Shown: positions 27,437 to 36,249, numbered from the stretch's first letter. The stretch is DNA of 64,000 nt from DASSFG01 sp035547915 (GCA_035547915.1 DASZTS010000007.1:62001-126000), one strand, 5' to 3'. A program made the numbers and translations. Notes: generated by a model not told the origin, from the sequence alone.

Positions 27437-28900
27437 TCAAAAAAGCTCGGAGATCGGCTGGCCCTCGTTCTCGACGATGTAGCGCGGGCGGCCTCGGTTG
27501 TCGACGTAGGTGGTGTCGAGCGGAACGCCCATGTAGCGATAGATGGTGGCGGCCAGGTCGGCCGGCGTGACGGGCCGTTCCTTGATGTTGCCGCCGTCGC
27601 TCTCCGTGGCACCGATCACCTGCCCGTGGCGCAGTCCGCCGCCCGCCAGGCACATCGACATCACGGCCGGCCAATGATCGCGTCCGTCGGTGCTCCCCTG
27701 CGTGCCCATGTTCGGCGTGCGGCCGAACTCACCCATGGCGATCACCAGCACGTCGTCGAGCAGCCCGCGCTCTTCCAGATCGCCGACGAGTGTCGTCAAC
27801 AGATGATCGAACAGAGGCAGGAGCGGCCCGAGCCCCTTGGCGATGCCGCCGTAGGGCGGAATGTTGTCGCCGTGCGTATCCCAGGTGCCCGACGCGGTGT
27901 GGTAGCTCAGGTCGAGGGTGACGAAGCGCACGCCCGCTTCGACCAACCGCCGCGCCAGCAGGGCCTGCTGACACCAAAGATGTTTTCCGTAACGGTCTCG
28001 TGATGCGGTAGGCTCGCGCGAGAGATCGAACGCTTGCTGTGCCCGCCCTCCGATTACCATTTCGATCGCTTGCCGGCGATAGCTCTCGAGCGCTTCCAGC
28101 GAACCGTCGCGGTCGAGATCGCGGCGCAGGCGATCGAAATCTTCCAGCAGGGCGCGGCGATCGTGCAGCCGCTCGTGGCTCAGCCCCGCCGGCAATCGGA
28201 AGAGGTCGGCACCGGTGTGGCGGCCTGTGTCGGCGCCGACCAGGTCGTAGATCGGCAACCGTGCCGCCTGCTCGGCCACGAAGGGATCGTACCGCTTGCC
28301 GAGATAACCGGCGAACGGGATGTGCGACCGCGACTTCATGAACACGACGTAGGGCGGCACGACGGGCTCGGGCCCGCCGCAAAACTTCGAGACCAGCGAA
28401 CCGATCGACGGGTACTTGTCCGCTTCGGGGTTGATGCGCGGCTCGGCGGCGGCGTTGCCCGTTTGAAACACAGCGTTCGGTTCGTGGTTGCTGTGTCGGG
28501 CGTCGACCGACCGCAGGATCGTGAATCGGTCGAGCATGGCCGCTTGTTTTGGCAGATGCTCGCAGATCTGCACGCCGGGCAGCTTGGTAGAGATGGCGGC
28601 GAAGGGCCCGCGATTCTGATAGGGCCGGCTGGGCTTAACGTCCCAGGTATCGATGTGGCTCGGTCCGCCGGCCATCCATAACAGGATGACACTCTTCGGT
28701 CGCGGGCTGGCTTGACCGGCCTGCGTGGCGGCCGTCTCGGTACGCAAGACTTCGTCGAGGCTCAAGCCCGCCACACCGGCCAGGCTGGCCTTCAGCAGAT
28801 TACGGCGGCTCGCCACGACGAGCCCCTCGCGGTCGACGCCGAAATAGTTCTGGAAGGCGTGTCGCCGGTGCAGAGTTGGTCGGCAAAATCCGTCGGGCAT
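27437..28900 (-). CDS. DUF1501 domain secreted protein (stand-alone)
   Basis: 487 residues from the ATG at 28900, which has GGGAG about nine bases upstream. An unusually long N-region precedes the twin-arginine-like signal SRRNLLKASLAGVAGLSL near residue 32. DUF1501 motifs are ILLWMAGGPSHIDTWDVKP, GEFGRTPNMG and GRDHWPAVMSMCLAGGG. No DUF1549/1553 gene is beside it. The region before it, shared with the divergent DUF1559 gene, contains a near-perfect 20-bp palindrome at 29043-29062. Confidence 0.88.
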   Translation of the reverse strand: MPDGFCRPTLHRRHAFQNYFGVDREGLVVASRRNLLKASLAGVAGLSLDEVLRTETAATQAGQASPRPKSVILLWMAGGPSHIDTWDVKPSRPYQNRGPFAAISTKLPGVQICEHLPKQAAMLDRFTILRSVDARHSNHEPNAVFQTGNAAAEPRINPEADKYPSIGSLVSKFCGGPEPVVPPYVVFMKSRSHIPFAGYLGKRYDPFVAEQAARLPIYDLVGADTGRHTGADLFRLPAGLSHERLHDRRALLEDFDRLRRDLDRDGSLEALESYRRQAIEMVIGGRAQQAFDLSREPTASRDRYGKHLWCQQALLARRLVEAGVRFVTLDLSYHTASGTWDTHGDNIPPYGGIAKGLGPLLPLFDHLLTTLVGDLEERGLLDDVLVIAMGEFGRTPNMGTQGSTDGRDHWPAVMSMCLAGGGLRHGQVIGATESDGGNIKERPVTPADLAATIYRYMGVPLDTTYVDNRGRPRYIVENEGQPISELF

Positions 28901-29042
28901 TGGGTTGGTCTCCCGAAACCGCCTGACGTTGTTTGTTCCTGGACCGTCGCCAAGGATAGCAAAAAGACACGTGAATGTCAGGAGTACGCCACCTGCCGAG
29001 GAGGGACGCATTCTCTAACAACGGCCCTACGGATGGCTAAAC

Positions 29043-29062
29043 TTTCGTCACCGGTGATGAAA
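29043..29062. promoter_or_regulatory. 20-bp palindrome between divergent genes, possible operator
   Basis: TTTCGTCACC followed directly by GGTGATGAAA: 20 bases with a single mismatched pair. It lies 143 bases before the DUF1501 start and 165 bases before the DUF1559 start, on divergent strands. The shape suits a dimeric regulator site. The regulator is unknown. Confidence 0.4.
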
Positions 29063-29226
29063 AAATCGCCATGACACGAGATCGCCGAGTTGCTGGGGAG
29101 ATCCCTCGCTCTCCGGAAAATCAGCCAGTTTGCATAGAACTTAAGTCGGCAAAGCCTTTTGGCACACCACGTGCCTACGGTGGTGCGCGCGGATTATGTG
29201 AGTCCGCTTCGGAACCGGAGATGGTC

Positions 29227-30171
29227 ATGAAACGTCGCGCGTTTACGTTGGTGGAGTTGCTCGTAGTCATCGCCATCATCGGCATCCTCGTGGCCCTGCT
29301 CTTGCCGGCGGTGCAAGCAGCCCGTGAAGCGGCTCGCCGTTCGCAGTGTTCGAACAACATGAAGCAGATCGGTGTGGCGGTAGCGAACTACGAATCGTCC
29401 AATCGCGCCTACCCGGCAGCCGGCTTCTATTCGTCGACGGAGGCCATGTCGGTCCACTTCGCCATCCTGCCCTTTATCGAGCAGGGGACGATCTACAGCC
29501 TGTATCAGACCAACGAGACCGCTGCCCGCCAGTTGCCGATCCCGACGTTTGGTTGCCCAAGCGACCCGGGCAATGTGGCGACGCCCGACCCGCCATACAC
29601 CCGCTATCCGGTATCGTATGCATTCAATTACGGCACGTGGTTGATCTACAACTGGACGACCGGCACGGCGGGAGATGGAGCGTTCACCATCAACAATTCG
29701 TTGCGCACCAGTGCCTATCTCGACGGCATGACAAATACACTGTGTGCCGCCGAAGTCTTCGCGACAGGCACGTATTTGCGCAACAGCCTCAATCCGAACA
29801 CCGCGGGGGCCGCCATCCCGCCACCGACGACGATTGCGAGCCTGGGCGGCACGTTTAAGACCAACGGGCACCTCGATTGGAACAGCCCGCAATGCGCCGA
29901 GACAGGATTCACCACGGCCTACACGCCGAATACGCTAGTGGCCTATTCGAGCGGCGGAGTGAACTACAACATCGACTTCAACTCCAACACCGAGTCGGCG
30001 ACGACGACCGGGCTGACCTATGCTGCCTTCACGTCCCGTAGTTACCACCCGAGTATCGTGAACGTGCTGCTGATGGATGGTTCGGTGCGCACCATCGCCG
30101 ACGAGATCGCGCAGAATATCTGGTGGGCCATCGGCACGCGGGCGGGTAAAGAAGCCGTCAACGGGTATTAG
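29227..30171 (+). CDS. DUF1559 prepilin-type N-terminal methylation protein
   Basis: A 314-residue type IV pilin-like/pseudopilin protein. The N-terminus is a class III signal: KRRAFTLVELLVVIAIIGIL, with Phe at +1 and Glu at +5 after cleavage. The helix continues with VALLLPAVQAAREAARRSQC and the DUF1559 start CSNNMKQIGVAVANYE. The C-terminal HPSIVNVLLMDGSVRTI is the family's H-x9-DG end. The ATG at 29227 has GGAG six bases upstream (29217-29220). Planctomycetes carry many such proteins, probably surface pseudopilins. A secreted prenyltransferase-fold gene follows after 48 bases. Confidence 0.93.
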   Translation: MKRRAFTLVELLVVIAIIGILVALLLPAVQAAREAARRSQCSNNMKQIGVAVANYESSNRAYPAAGFYSSTEAMSVHFAILPFIEQGTIYSLYQTNETAARQLPIPTFGCPSDPGNVATPDPPYTRYPVSYAFNYGTWLIYNWTTGTAGDGAFTINNSLRTSAYLDGMTNTLCAAEVFATGTYLRNSLNPNTAGAAIPPPTTIASLGGTFKTNGHLDWNSPQCAETGFTTAYTPNTLVAYSSGGVNYNIDFNSNTESATTTGLTYAAFTSRSYHPSIVNVLLMDGSVRTIADEIAQNIWWAIGTRAGKEAVNGY

Positions 30172-30219
30172 AGCCATCTGCGGGCCGCGCAGTCCGGCCA
30201 CCACAAGGATTGAATCTTT

Positions 30220-31359
30220 ATGCAAGATAGCGTGCTTTCGAGAGTCGTCGTGCGTTTCGTGCTGATGTTGGCGGCCGGCGTCTGCTGGCAGGGGGTTGCG
30301 TCGGCTAGGGCCGCCGACGACAAGGACACGAAGGAACTCGGCCGGATCGTTAGCAAGGGAATCGACTATTTGCGGCAAAAAGGACAGGCGGAGGATGGTT
30401 CTTTTACCAAGCAAGTTGGCCCGGGCATCACTTCGCTCGTCACGACCGCGGTCATCCGCAACGGCCGCTCCACACGCGATCCCCTGGTGACGAAGGGGCT
30501 CAAATACCTGGAAAAATTCGTCCAGCCCAACGGCGGCATCTACGCGCCCAATAGTCGTCTTCCCAACTACGAGACATGCCTGTCGATCGTCTGCTTCAAG
30601 GAGGCCAACGACGATGGCCGGTACGATCAGTTAATCAAGAAGGCCGACGCCTACATCAAGGGCCTACAAAAGGACAGCGATGAAGGTAAGGACGAATCGG
30701 ACGTGGCCTACGGCGGCGCGGGCTATGGTGAAAAGGGGCGGCCCGATCTCTCGAATACACATTTTCTTATCGAGGCGCTGCGGGCCGCCGGCAACGATGC
30801 GGACGACGAAGCGCTAAAGAAGGCGCTGGTTTTCGTCTCGCGCTGCCAGAACCTCGAATCCGAACACAATGCGACTCCCTTTCCCGCGAAGAACCCGGAC
30901 GGCGGCTTTTACTATACGCCCACGGGCGAAGGGGCCAGCCCGGCGGGCAAGACCGACAACGGTGGCCTGCGCAGCTACGGCGCGATGACCTATGCGGGCC
31001 TGAAGAGCATGGTCTTCGCGGGTGTCGGCCCCGACGATCCACGCGTCAAGGCGGCCGTCGACTGGGCCCGCAAGCACTACACGTTGGAGGAGAATCCCGG
31101 CCTGGGCAGCGCGGGACTGTATTACTACTACCACCTCTTCGCCAAGGCGCTCGACGCGATCGGCACCGACGAATTCGTCGATAGCGACGGCGTCGAGCAC
31201 AATTGGCGGCATGAACTCATCGAGGAACTCGGCCGCCGCCAACAGCCCGACGGATCGTGGGTCAACACCGACGACCGCTGGCTGGAGGGCGACCGAAATC
31301 TCTGCACGGGCTTCGCGCTGTTGGCGCTGAGCTATTGTCGGCCGGCCGAGAAGAAGTAA
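30220..31359 (+). CDS. Secreted prenyltransferase/squalene oxidase-repeat protein
   Basis: 379 residues. A signal peptide ends near SARAAD (residue 32). The rest is an alpha/alpha-barrel built of helical repeats like those of terpenoid cyclases and protein prenyltransferases: GIDYLRQKGQAEDGSFTKQV, GLKYLEKFVQPNGGIYAPN, VSRCQNLESEHNA and ELGRRQQPDGSWVNTDDRW. No DXDD cyclase motif is seen, so enzymatic cyclisation is doubtful. Many planctomycete homologues are annotated only by fold. It follows the DUF1559 gene and ends inside an 11-bp hairpin. Confidence 0.85.
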   Translation: MQDSVLSRVVVRFVLMLAAGVCWQGVASARAADDKDTKELGRIVSKGIDYLRQKGQAEDGSFTKQVGPGITSLVTTAVIRNGRSTRDPLVTKGLKYLEKFVQPNGGIYAPNSRLPNYETCLSIVCFKEANDDGRYDQLIKKADAYIKGLQKDSDEGKDESDVAYGGAGYGEKGRPDLSNTHFLIEALRAAGNDADDEALKKALVFVSRCQNLESEHNATPFPAKNPDGGFYYTPTGEGASPAGKTDNGGLRSYGAMTYAGLKSMVFAGVGPDDPRVKAAVDWARKHYTLEENPGLGSAGLYYYYHLFAKALDAIGTDEFVDSDGVEHNWRHELIEELGRRQQPDGSWVNTDDRWLEGDRNLCTGFALLALSYCRPAEKK

Positions 31360-31370
31360 CTCGGCCGGCC
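31340..31370. terminator. Hairpin spanning a stop codon between convergent genes
   Basis: GGCCGGCCGAG (31340-31350) and CTCGGCCGGCC (31360-31370) form a perfect 11-bp stem. The 9-base loop holds the TAA stop of the prenyltransferase-fold gene. It lies 18 bases from the end of the convergent helicase gene and may serve both. No long T-run follows. Confidence 0.6.
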
Positions 31371-31388
31371 CTTGTCAGCAGGCCCCGC

Positions 31389-32726
31389 TCAACAGGCGCC
31401 CAGCCCCATCCGGCGCCGTTTCTTGCGCCGTTGTGCCGGCTGGGACGATTGCCTTTGCGTCGAAGCGGACGATTGTACAGCCGCGGGATGATTCTCGGTC
31501 CGCCGCCGACGTTGACCACGACGCTGTGAGGATCGGCTCGGCCTATCGTCCGCAACCGGAACGCGGATCTCGGGCTCCGCACGCTTCGGATAGTCGGGTT
31601 GGCCGGCTTCGACTTGCAACGTCTGTCGGATCAACCGCTCGATGGCCTTCAACTGCGAACGCTCGCCGCGGTCGCAGAACGAAATGGCCGTGCCCGAGGC
31701 ACCCGCGCGGGCCGTGCGGCCGATGCGGTGCACATAGGCTTCCGCCACGACCGGTATGTCGAAGTTGACGACATGCGATACCTCGTCGATGTCGAGGCCG
31801 CGCGAGGCGATGTCGGTCGCCACGAGCACCGGCGGTTGTTGCGACTTGAACATCCGCAACGCCCGCTCGCGGGCCGATTGGCTCTTGTTGCCGTGGATCG
31901 CTTCGGCGCGGATGCCCGATTTGGCGAGGTGCCGCACGACCTTGTCGGCACCGTGCTTGGTGCGAGTGAAGACCAGCGTGCGGGTGGAGCGGGTGCGCTT
32001 CAGCCAATCGACCAACAGGTGCGGCTTATTCCGCTGCTCGACATGATAGACCGATTGGCTGATGCGTTCGGCCGGTGTCGCGACCGGGGCGACTTGCACG
32101 CTCACCGGGTCGCGTAGCCAGCTCGCCGCCAGTCCGCGAATCTCCGGCGGCATGGTGGCCGAGAACAACAGCGTCTGCCGGCTGGCCGGCACCTTGGCCA
32201 CGATGCGGCGCAGGTCGTGGATGAAACCCATGTCGAGCATCTGGTCGGCCTCGTCGAGCACCAGGGCCTCGACCTTGGAAAGATCGACAAACCCCTGCGA
32301 CATCAGGTCGAGCAGACGACCGGGCGTGGCCACCAAAATATCGGCCCCCTGGTTGAGCGCCCGCACCTGCGGGTTCTGGCTGACGCCGCCATAGACCAAG
32401 GCGCAGCGCAACCGCATGTGACGGCCGTAGGTGTTGAAACTCTCGCCGATCTGGCTCGTCAGCTCGCGCGTCGGGGCGAGCACCAGTACGCGGACCTTGC
32501 GGCCGCGGCCGTTGACGTGACATTCCTTCTGGGCGAGCCGGTGGAGCAGCGGCAGCGCGAAAGCGGCCGTCTTGCCGGTGCCGGTCTGGGCACAGCCGAT
32601 CAGGTCGCGGCCTTCGCACACCGGGCCGATGGCCTGGGCTTGGATGGGAGTCGGAGTCTGGTACCCCTCTTCGCGGATCGCGCGGAGGAGATGCTCGGCC
32701 AGGCCGAGCTCGGAGAACAGGGTCAT
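31389..32726 (-). CDS. DEAD-box ATP-dependent RNA helicase (RhlE-like)
   Basis: A 445-residue helicase that unwinds RNA duplexes, probably in ribosome assembly or mRNA turnover. Motifs in order: Q motif (TPIQAQAIG), I (AQTGTGKTAAF), Ia (APTRELTSQI), II (VLDEADQMLDMGF), III (LFSATMP), V (VATDIASRGLDIDEV) and VI (HRIGRTARAG). A basic Arg/Gln-rich tail (about 395-445) is typical of RhlE-type RNA-binding extensions. A GAGG ribosome site lies five bases before the ATG. Repeat copy B lies about 440 bases upstream with its gene-facing end toward this start. Confidence 0.95.
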   Translation of the reverse strand: MTLFSELGLAEHLLRAIREEGYQTPTPIQAQAIGPVCEGRDLIGCAQTGTGKTAAFALPLLHRLAQKECHVNGRGRKVRVLVLAPTRELTSQIGESFNTYGRHMRLRCALVYGGVSQNPQVRALNQGADILVATPGRLLDLMSQGFVDLSKVEALVLDEADQMLDMGFIHDLRRIVAKVPASRQTLLFSATMPPEIRGLAASWLRDPVSVQVAPVATPAERISQSVYHVEQRNKPHLLVDWLKRTRSTRTLVFTRTKHGADKVVRHLAKSGIRAEAIHGNKSQSARERALRMFKSQQPPVLVATDIASRGLDIDEVSHVVNFDIPVVAEAYVHRIGRTARAGASGTAISFCDRGERSQLKAIERLIRQTLQVEAGQPDYPKRAEPEIRVPVADDRPSRSSQRRGQRRRRTENHPAAVQSSASTQRQSSQPAQRRKKRRRMGLGAC

Positions 32727-33165
32727 ACAACCTCAAAGTGAATCGTGTTCGCCGCCCGCAGCCGGACACCCGGCTGCCGTACAAGCGGCAGTGTTTTGCG
32801 GCGTTCGCCTATCTGGGACGCAACCCCTGGCCGACGAATCCTTGGCCATTGCCGCCCCGAGACGAACCTTCGACAGACGGTGCTCGTGCTCGACGGCGTA
32901 AAGGATACGGCATGAGCACTCGGGCGGCCGAGAGCAAAATCAACCTTGCTACAGTAACGTCGATCGCAAGGTTGCCGCTGCGGAAGAAGCTTATTCAGCG
33001 CGCCGGGCGGAAGCCTCACGGCGCTCTCGCATTCGCTTACATATTAGACGTCGGCAACGGTGGCGGGTCAAGTGACAAATCGATGAGTAATGGTGCAAAA
33101 CTGCGTGGCGATGTTGTTGGGGAATTCCTTGCCGCGGGTTAGTGCTGGCTTACGATCACGAGATG
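32727..33165. other. Intergenic region upstream of the helicase gene
   Basis: About 440 bases with no convincing gene; open frames here lack family motifs and have poor coding character. It probably holds the helicase promoter and leader. It runs into repeat copy B. Confidence 0.5.
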
Positions 33166-33269
33166 TTAGAGCAACCGACAAAACCGGATCGAGCTTCACA
33201 AAATTGGCGTTTCACGGCCGATTTTTTGCCCGCCGCGCTCCGGCGTCCGGGTTTTGTCAGCCGCTCTAA
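33166..33269 (-). repeat. Intergenic repeat element, copy B
   Basis: 104 bp. On the plus strand it starts TTAGAGCAACCGACAAAACC and ends GGTTTTGTCAGCCGCTCTAA; the two ends agree at 17 of 20 positions as inverted repeats. The centre, AATTGGC ... GGCCGATTTT, can form the family hairpin with one mismatch. It aligns over its whole length with copy C and with the reverse complement of copy A. It lies between the RbfA-like gene and the helicase gene. Confidence 0.85.
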
Positions 33270-33306
33270 CGACACGGGTGAGCAGCGGTATCGGTGCCTG
33301 ATAATC

Positions 33307-33726
33307 TCACTGCCGTTCGCTCACCTGGAACAGCAGTTTGGGCGCCTTCCGCCGGGTGATCGACGCGGCCACCTCCGACCGCAGGCGGCCCACGATGGCC
33401 AACAGCCGCCGCCGTACCTCGGCCGCATTGAACGTCGCGCCCGCCGCCACCGCGGGGCAGACGGTCACCAGCAGTTGCGCGGCATTCGGCGCCGGCACAA
33501 CGCTCATGACCTGCAAGTTCTGTAGCAACTCGTCGTCGCAGTCGCCGCTCAGAACATAGTTCAGCGTATCGGCTACCTGGCGGCAAAGCTGAAGCGTTTT
33601 GCGGTCTTCGCGGCCGCGAGATCCGGCCGCAGCAGTAGCGTCGTTCGGCTGTAGGGGATTTTCGTCGTCCGCCGCGTCGGTGTGTGTGCGGATCGAGCGT
33701 CGTCGGAATCGCATCTTGGTTGCCAT
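33307..33726 (-). CDS. RbfA-like ribosome-binding factor
   Basis: 139 residues from the ATG at 33726. The C-terminal 90 residues look like the KH-fold RbfA domain: LCRQVADTLNYVLSGDCDDE, LQNLQVMSVVPAPNAAQLLV, and the closing RLRSEVAASITRRKAPKLLF, which matches RbfA's R-x5-i-x-lr-x-aPeL-F end. RbfA binds 30S subunits during late 16S rRNA maturation. The start is uncertain because no clear ribosome site is seen; the frame stays open to 34074 but would overlap the divergent gene at 33862. The N-terminal 45 residues are basic and unlike classical RbfA. Confidence 0.6.
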   Translation of the reverse strand: MATKMRFRRRSIRTHTDAADDENPLQPNDATAAAGSRGREDRKTLQLCRQVADTLNYVLSGDCDDELLQNLQVMSVVPAPNAAQLLVTVCPAVAAGATFNAAEVRRRLLAIVGRLRSEVAASITRRKAPKLLFQVSERQ

Positions 33727-33861
33727 CTGAACGGGTAGCTGCCCCAATGATTTCGACAACCGAGGGCCGGTTGGGGTTCGCGGCTTGGGGGGCCGTAGCG
33801 CCGCCTCGGCCACTTGCAGGCAATTCTGGCAGTACTCAATCGAGCCGGCTAACATGACGCG

Positions 33862-34269
33862 ATGGCTCGCCGACCCCAATTCTCGCTCCATACCGCGCTG
33901 GTCCTGGTCTTTGTGATCGCTCTGGTTACCTGGCCGAGCAGTGTTTGGATTCGGCATTACCTTGCTAACCGTGGTCTGGTGCCGGTGAAGGGAAGCGTGG
34001 TCTTCAAGGGACAACCCTTGAAGGATGCACAAGTCGTCTTGATACCGGCCCAGGCCGGTGGAAAGCCCTTGCAAGGGCGGACGGATGCACGTGGGGACTA
34101 CGAAATGGATAGGCTTGTCGCGCCCGGCGAGTACACCGTCACCATCACCGAGGTTGGCTCGGCGAAGCGGGGATTGTCACCGAAGTATGCCAGCGCCACG
34201 ATGTCGGGGTTGACCGTCTTCGTGGCCGCCAAAGGTCCGAACCACTTCGTCTTTCAACTGACCGATTGA
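33862..34269 (+). CDS. Membrane-anchored protein with carboxypeptidase-regulatory-like domain
   Basis: 135 residues. An N-terminal helix (FSLHTALVLVFVIALVTWPS) acts as an anchor or uncleaved signal. The remaining 95 residues look like a small beta-sandwich: PVKGSVVFKGQPLKDAQVVL, GRTDARGDYEMDRL and VAPGEYTVTITE. This pattern is very common in short planctomycete lipoproteins and membrane proteins of unknown role. It is divergent from the RbfA-like gene and convergent with the zinc-ribbon protein gene. Confidence 0.75.
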   Translation: MARRPQFSLHTALVLVFVIALVTWPSSVWIRHYLANRGLVPVKGSVVFKGQPLKDAQVVLIPAQAGGKPLQGRTDARGDYEMDRLVAPGEYTVTITEVGSAKRGLSPKYASATMSGLTVFVAAKGPNHFVFQLTD

Positions 34270-34325
34270 ACACCCCGATTGATTTGCGGGCCTCGGCGCA
34301 GGCTGTGCATGGCGCCATCCGTCCA

Positions 34326-35363
34326 CTACCGGCCGTGGCGGCGAGGCATGGAGGGTGGACGCATGCCGTGTGGCATGCTGGGCCTGGGCGGGCGCGGGAT
34401 GGTAGGTGGTTGCATGACCGGGGGCCGCGGGATGGTAGGTGGTTGCATGACCGGCGGCCGCATAGTCGGTGGCTGGATCGCAGGCGGCGGCATGACGGGC
34501 GGTTGGAACGTCGGCGGTTGCGGCATGCGGCCCATGTCGCGGCTGCGGGCCTCTAGTTCGGCCATGTGACGATTGAGCTCGTCCATCCGCAGTTGCTGGC
34601 CGAGGGAATTGAGTCGCGTGGCGTGGTTCTTCAATTGTTCCAGCCCGCTGTTGAGCTGGGCCATATAGAGCGATTGCAATCGTTGGTCCTCTGCCCGACT
34701 CAGGCGGTTCGCAACCGTCTTCAAGCGATAACCAAGGTCGACGAATTCTCGGACCTTGGGCGGTATCTGGTCGCGCAACCGATCGGCCGATGCACGATCG
34801 ACGATTTGCGCCAACAGCCCGTTCAGCTCGTTGAGATTGGCCAGCAAGCGTTTGATCACGTCCTCGGCCGAAGAAGGCGCCGGCGAACCGTTGACGGCGG
34901 GCAGTGAGGGCGCGGCGGGCACAACCGTGCCAGAACCGGAGCTGAACGAGGCGGGATGATAGCTACCCGAGGCGACGACGGGTTGGGGCGGCGCCGTGGC
35001 TGACATAGCCTCTGCGATCACGGGACGCGCGGCCGAGACGATATTCCGCGCGACAATGACCACGATCACGACCATGCCCAATAATCCCACCACCGCGATG
35101 CCGAGGCCGGCGAACAACACGGGCGACGGGCCTTTCTTGCGACGGCGCGACCCGGATCGAAGGAGGGGGGCCGGACCGTTCATGTCGTGGCGGGCGGCCG
35201 GAGGGAGGAAACCATATTCGGGCGGCCGCCCGACGGTTGTCGGCTGCGGGACGGGCACGGGCACGCCCGCACCACAGGTCGTGCAACGGACGGTCTGCCC
35301 GGCCAGGTCATGGGCCAGGTGGTACGCTTGGCCACAACTTCGACACCACACTGCGATCGCCAC
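34326..35363 (-). CDS. Zinc-ribbon membrane protein with proline-rich repeat tail
   Basis: 345 residues with a GTG start preceded by GGGGGA. The N-terminus is a zinc ribbon (WCRSCGQAYHL ... VRCTTCGAG, four Cys). One membrane helix follows (about residues 82-108, VLFAGLGIAVVGLLGMVVIV). Then comes a helical, coiled-coil-like region (about 165-280) with EDVIKRLLANLNELNGLLAQ and RAEDQRLQSLYMAQLNSGLE. The last 65 residues are Pro/Met-rich, with PPVMQPPTIPR repeated twice. The function is unknown. The tail repeat is also visible as a roughly 33-base direct DNA repeat near 34395-34460. Confidence 0.75.
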   Translation of the reverse strand: MAIAVWCRSCGQAYHLAHDLAGQTVRCTTCGAGVPVPVPQPTTVGRPPEYGFLPPAARHDMNGPAPLLRSGSRRRKKGPSPVLFAGLGIAVVGLLGMVVIVVIVARNIVSAARPVIAEAMSATAPPQPVVASGSYHPASFSSGSGTVVPAAPSLPAVNGSPAPSSAEDVIKRLLANLNELNGLLAQIVDRASADRLRDQIPPKVREFVDLGYRLKTVANRLSRAEDQRLQSLYMAQLNSGLEQLKNHATRLNSLGQQLRMDELNRHMAELEARSRDMGRMPQPPTFQPPVMPPPAIQPPTMRPPVMQPPTIPRPPVMQPPTIPRPPRPSMPHGMRPPSMPRRHGR

Positions 35364-35841
35364 AATGATCCCCCGTCGAAAGAACCTTCCAGCGCGGTCG
35401 ATTCGGACCCGTTCAGGCTAGCGGTTTATTTCGGTAATGCAAGGAAAACGTAACGATCTTTTTGATCGAGCGCGATGGCGCCTCTCGGCCGCAGCCTTGG
35501 CTACTGGTTGCGATCTCTTGGTCCGAGTCTGCGAAGCGGTGGCCAGCTTCACGTCTACACTGGGCCTGCTCTGGCCCAACCGGCTTGCGGAGCGTCTCAA
35601 GGCCGAACTTGGCGCGACTGAGCTCGTGCTCAAATAACCGTCCCTCCCGCCACGCTGCCCCAGCGGGCGGCGCGCGGGATACTCTGCGCCGAGTGAGCCG
35701 AAAACCGACCGATTTCCGCAGTTTTCGCCTTCCTTCATCCAAACGGGGCGCACCAACTGGCCCCACCCACCCCCCTCGTATCCCGACCCAAGCGGGTCCT
35801 CCCCACCAAGACGCCGGACACGGCGACGTGCGCCATGTGGG
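35364..35841. other. Intergenic region, no gene recognised
   Basis: About 480 bases between the zinc-ribbon and DoxX genes. Open frames exist on both strands, but none shows a family motif, a good start or neighbour-like codon use. No repeat copy or RNA gene was recognised. Confidence 0.5.
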
Positions 35842-36249
35842 CTAAGACTTTCGCCAAGGTACGAGCGCAGCCAAGCGCGGGTCGCGCAGTACAAGTCCAC
35901 CCCAGAGCAAGGCGCCGAAGACCGCGGGGAAGAGTATCTTGAAGGCGCCGTCTTCGTGGCGGGTATGGCTGGCGACTGCTCCGCCGAGGTAGCCGGTGAG
36001 CAGGATCGCGCCGAGCACGGCCGTTTGCGGGACGAGGTAGACGAGCGCGCAGACCGTCACCACGATGCCGAGCGGCAGGATCAGGTGTTCGGGATACCCC
36101 AATTCCGTCGTGGCCTCCACCACTTCTTTCGGCGGCACGAACTTCATCACGCCGTCAACGAGCAAGAATAGCGCTGGCAGGCCGCCGATAACGCGCCCGG
36201 TCCAAAGCCTTGCTTTTGAAATCGGTTGTGCTGACGACTGAGTTTCCAT
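35842..36249 (-). CDS. DoxX-like four-helix membrane protein
   Basis: 135 residues with four hydrophobic segments: IGGLPALFLLVDGVMKF, LILPLGIVVTVCALVYLV, AVLGAILLTGYLGGAVASH and ILFPAVFGALLWGGLVLRD. The order and the motif TGYLGGAVASHTR match DoxX-like proteins of the inner membrane. The biochemical role of these proteins is poorly known; some associate with redox or thiosulfate systems. GGAG lies about nine bases before the ATG. The serine hydrolase gene ends 63 bases upstream on the same strand, so co-transcription is possible. Confidence 0.85.
   Translation of the reverse strand: METQSSAQPISKARLWTGRVIGGLPALFLLVDGVMKFVPPKEVVEATTELGYPEHLILPLGIVVTVCALVYLVPQTAVLGAILLTGYLGGAVASHTRHEDGAFKILFPAVFGALLWGGLVLRDPRLAALVPWRKS

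Noticed and set aside
32738..33142. Open frame of 134 codons upstream of the helicase gene
   Set aside because: No family motif, no ribosome site and non-coding-like composition; more likely leader and spacer.
33727..34074. N-terminal extension of the RbfA-like frame
   Set aside because: It would run across the start of the divergent gene at 33862, and the extra residues show no conserved pattern.
35418..35900. Overlapping open frames between the zinc-ribbon and DoxX genes
   Set aside because: They overlap each other and the DoxX gene, have no recognisable motif and arise easily in GC-rich DNA.
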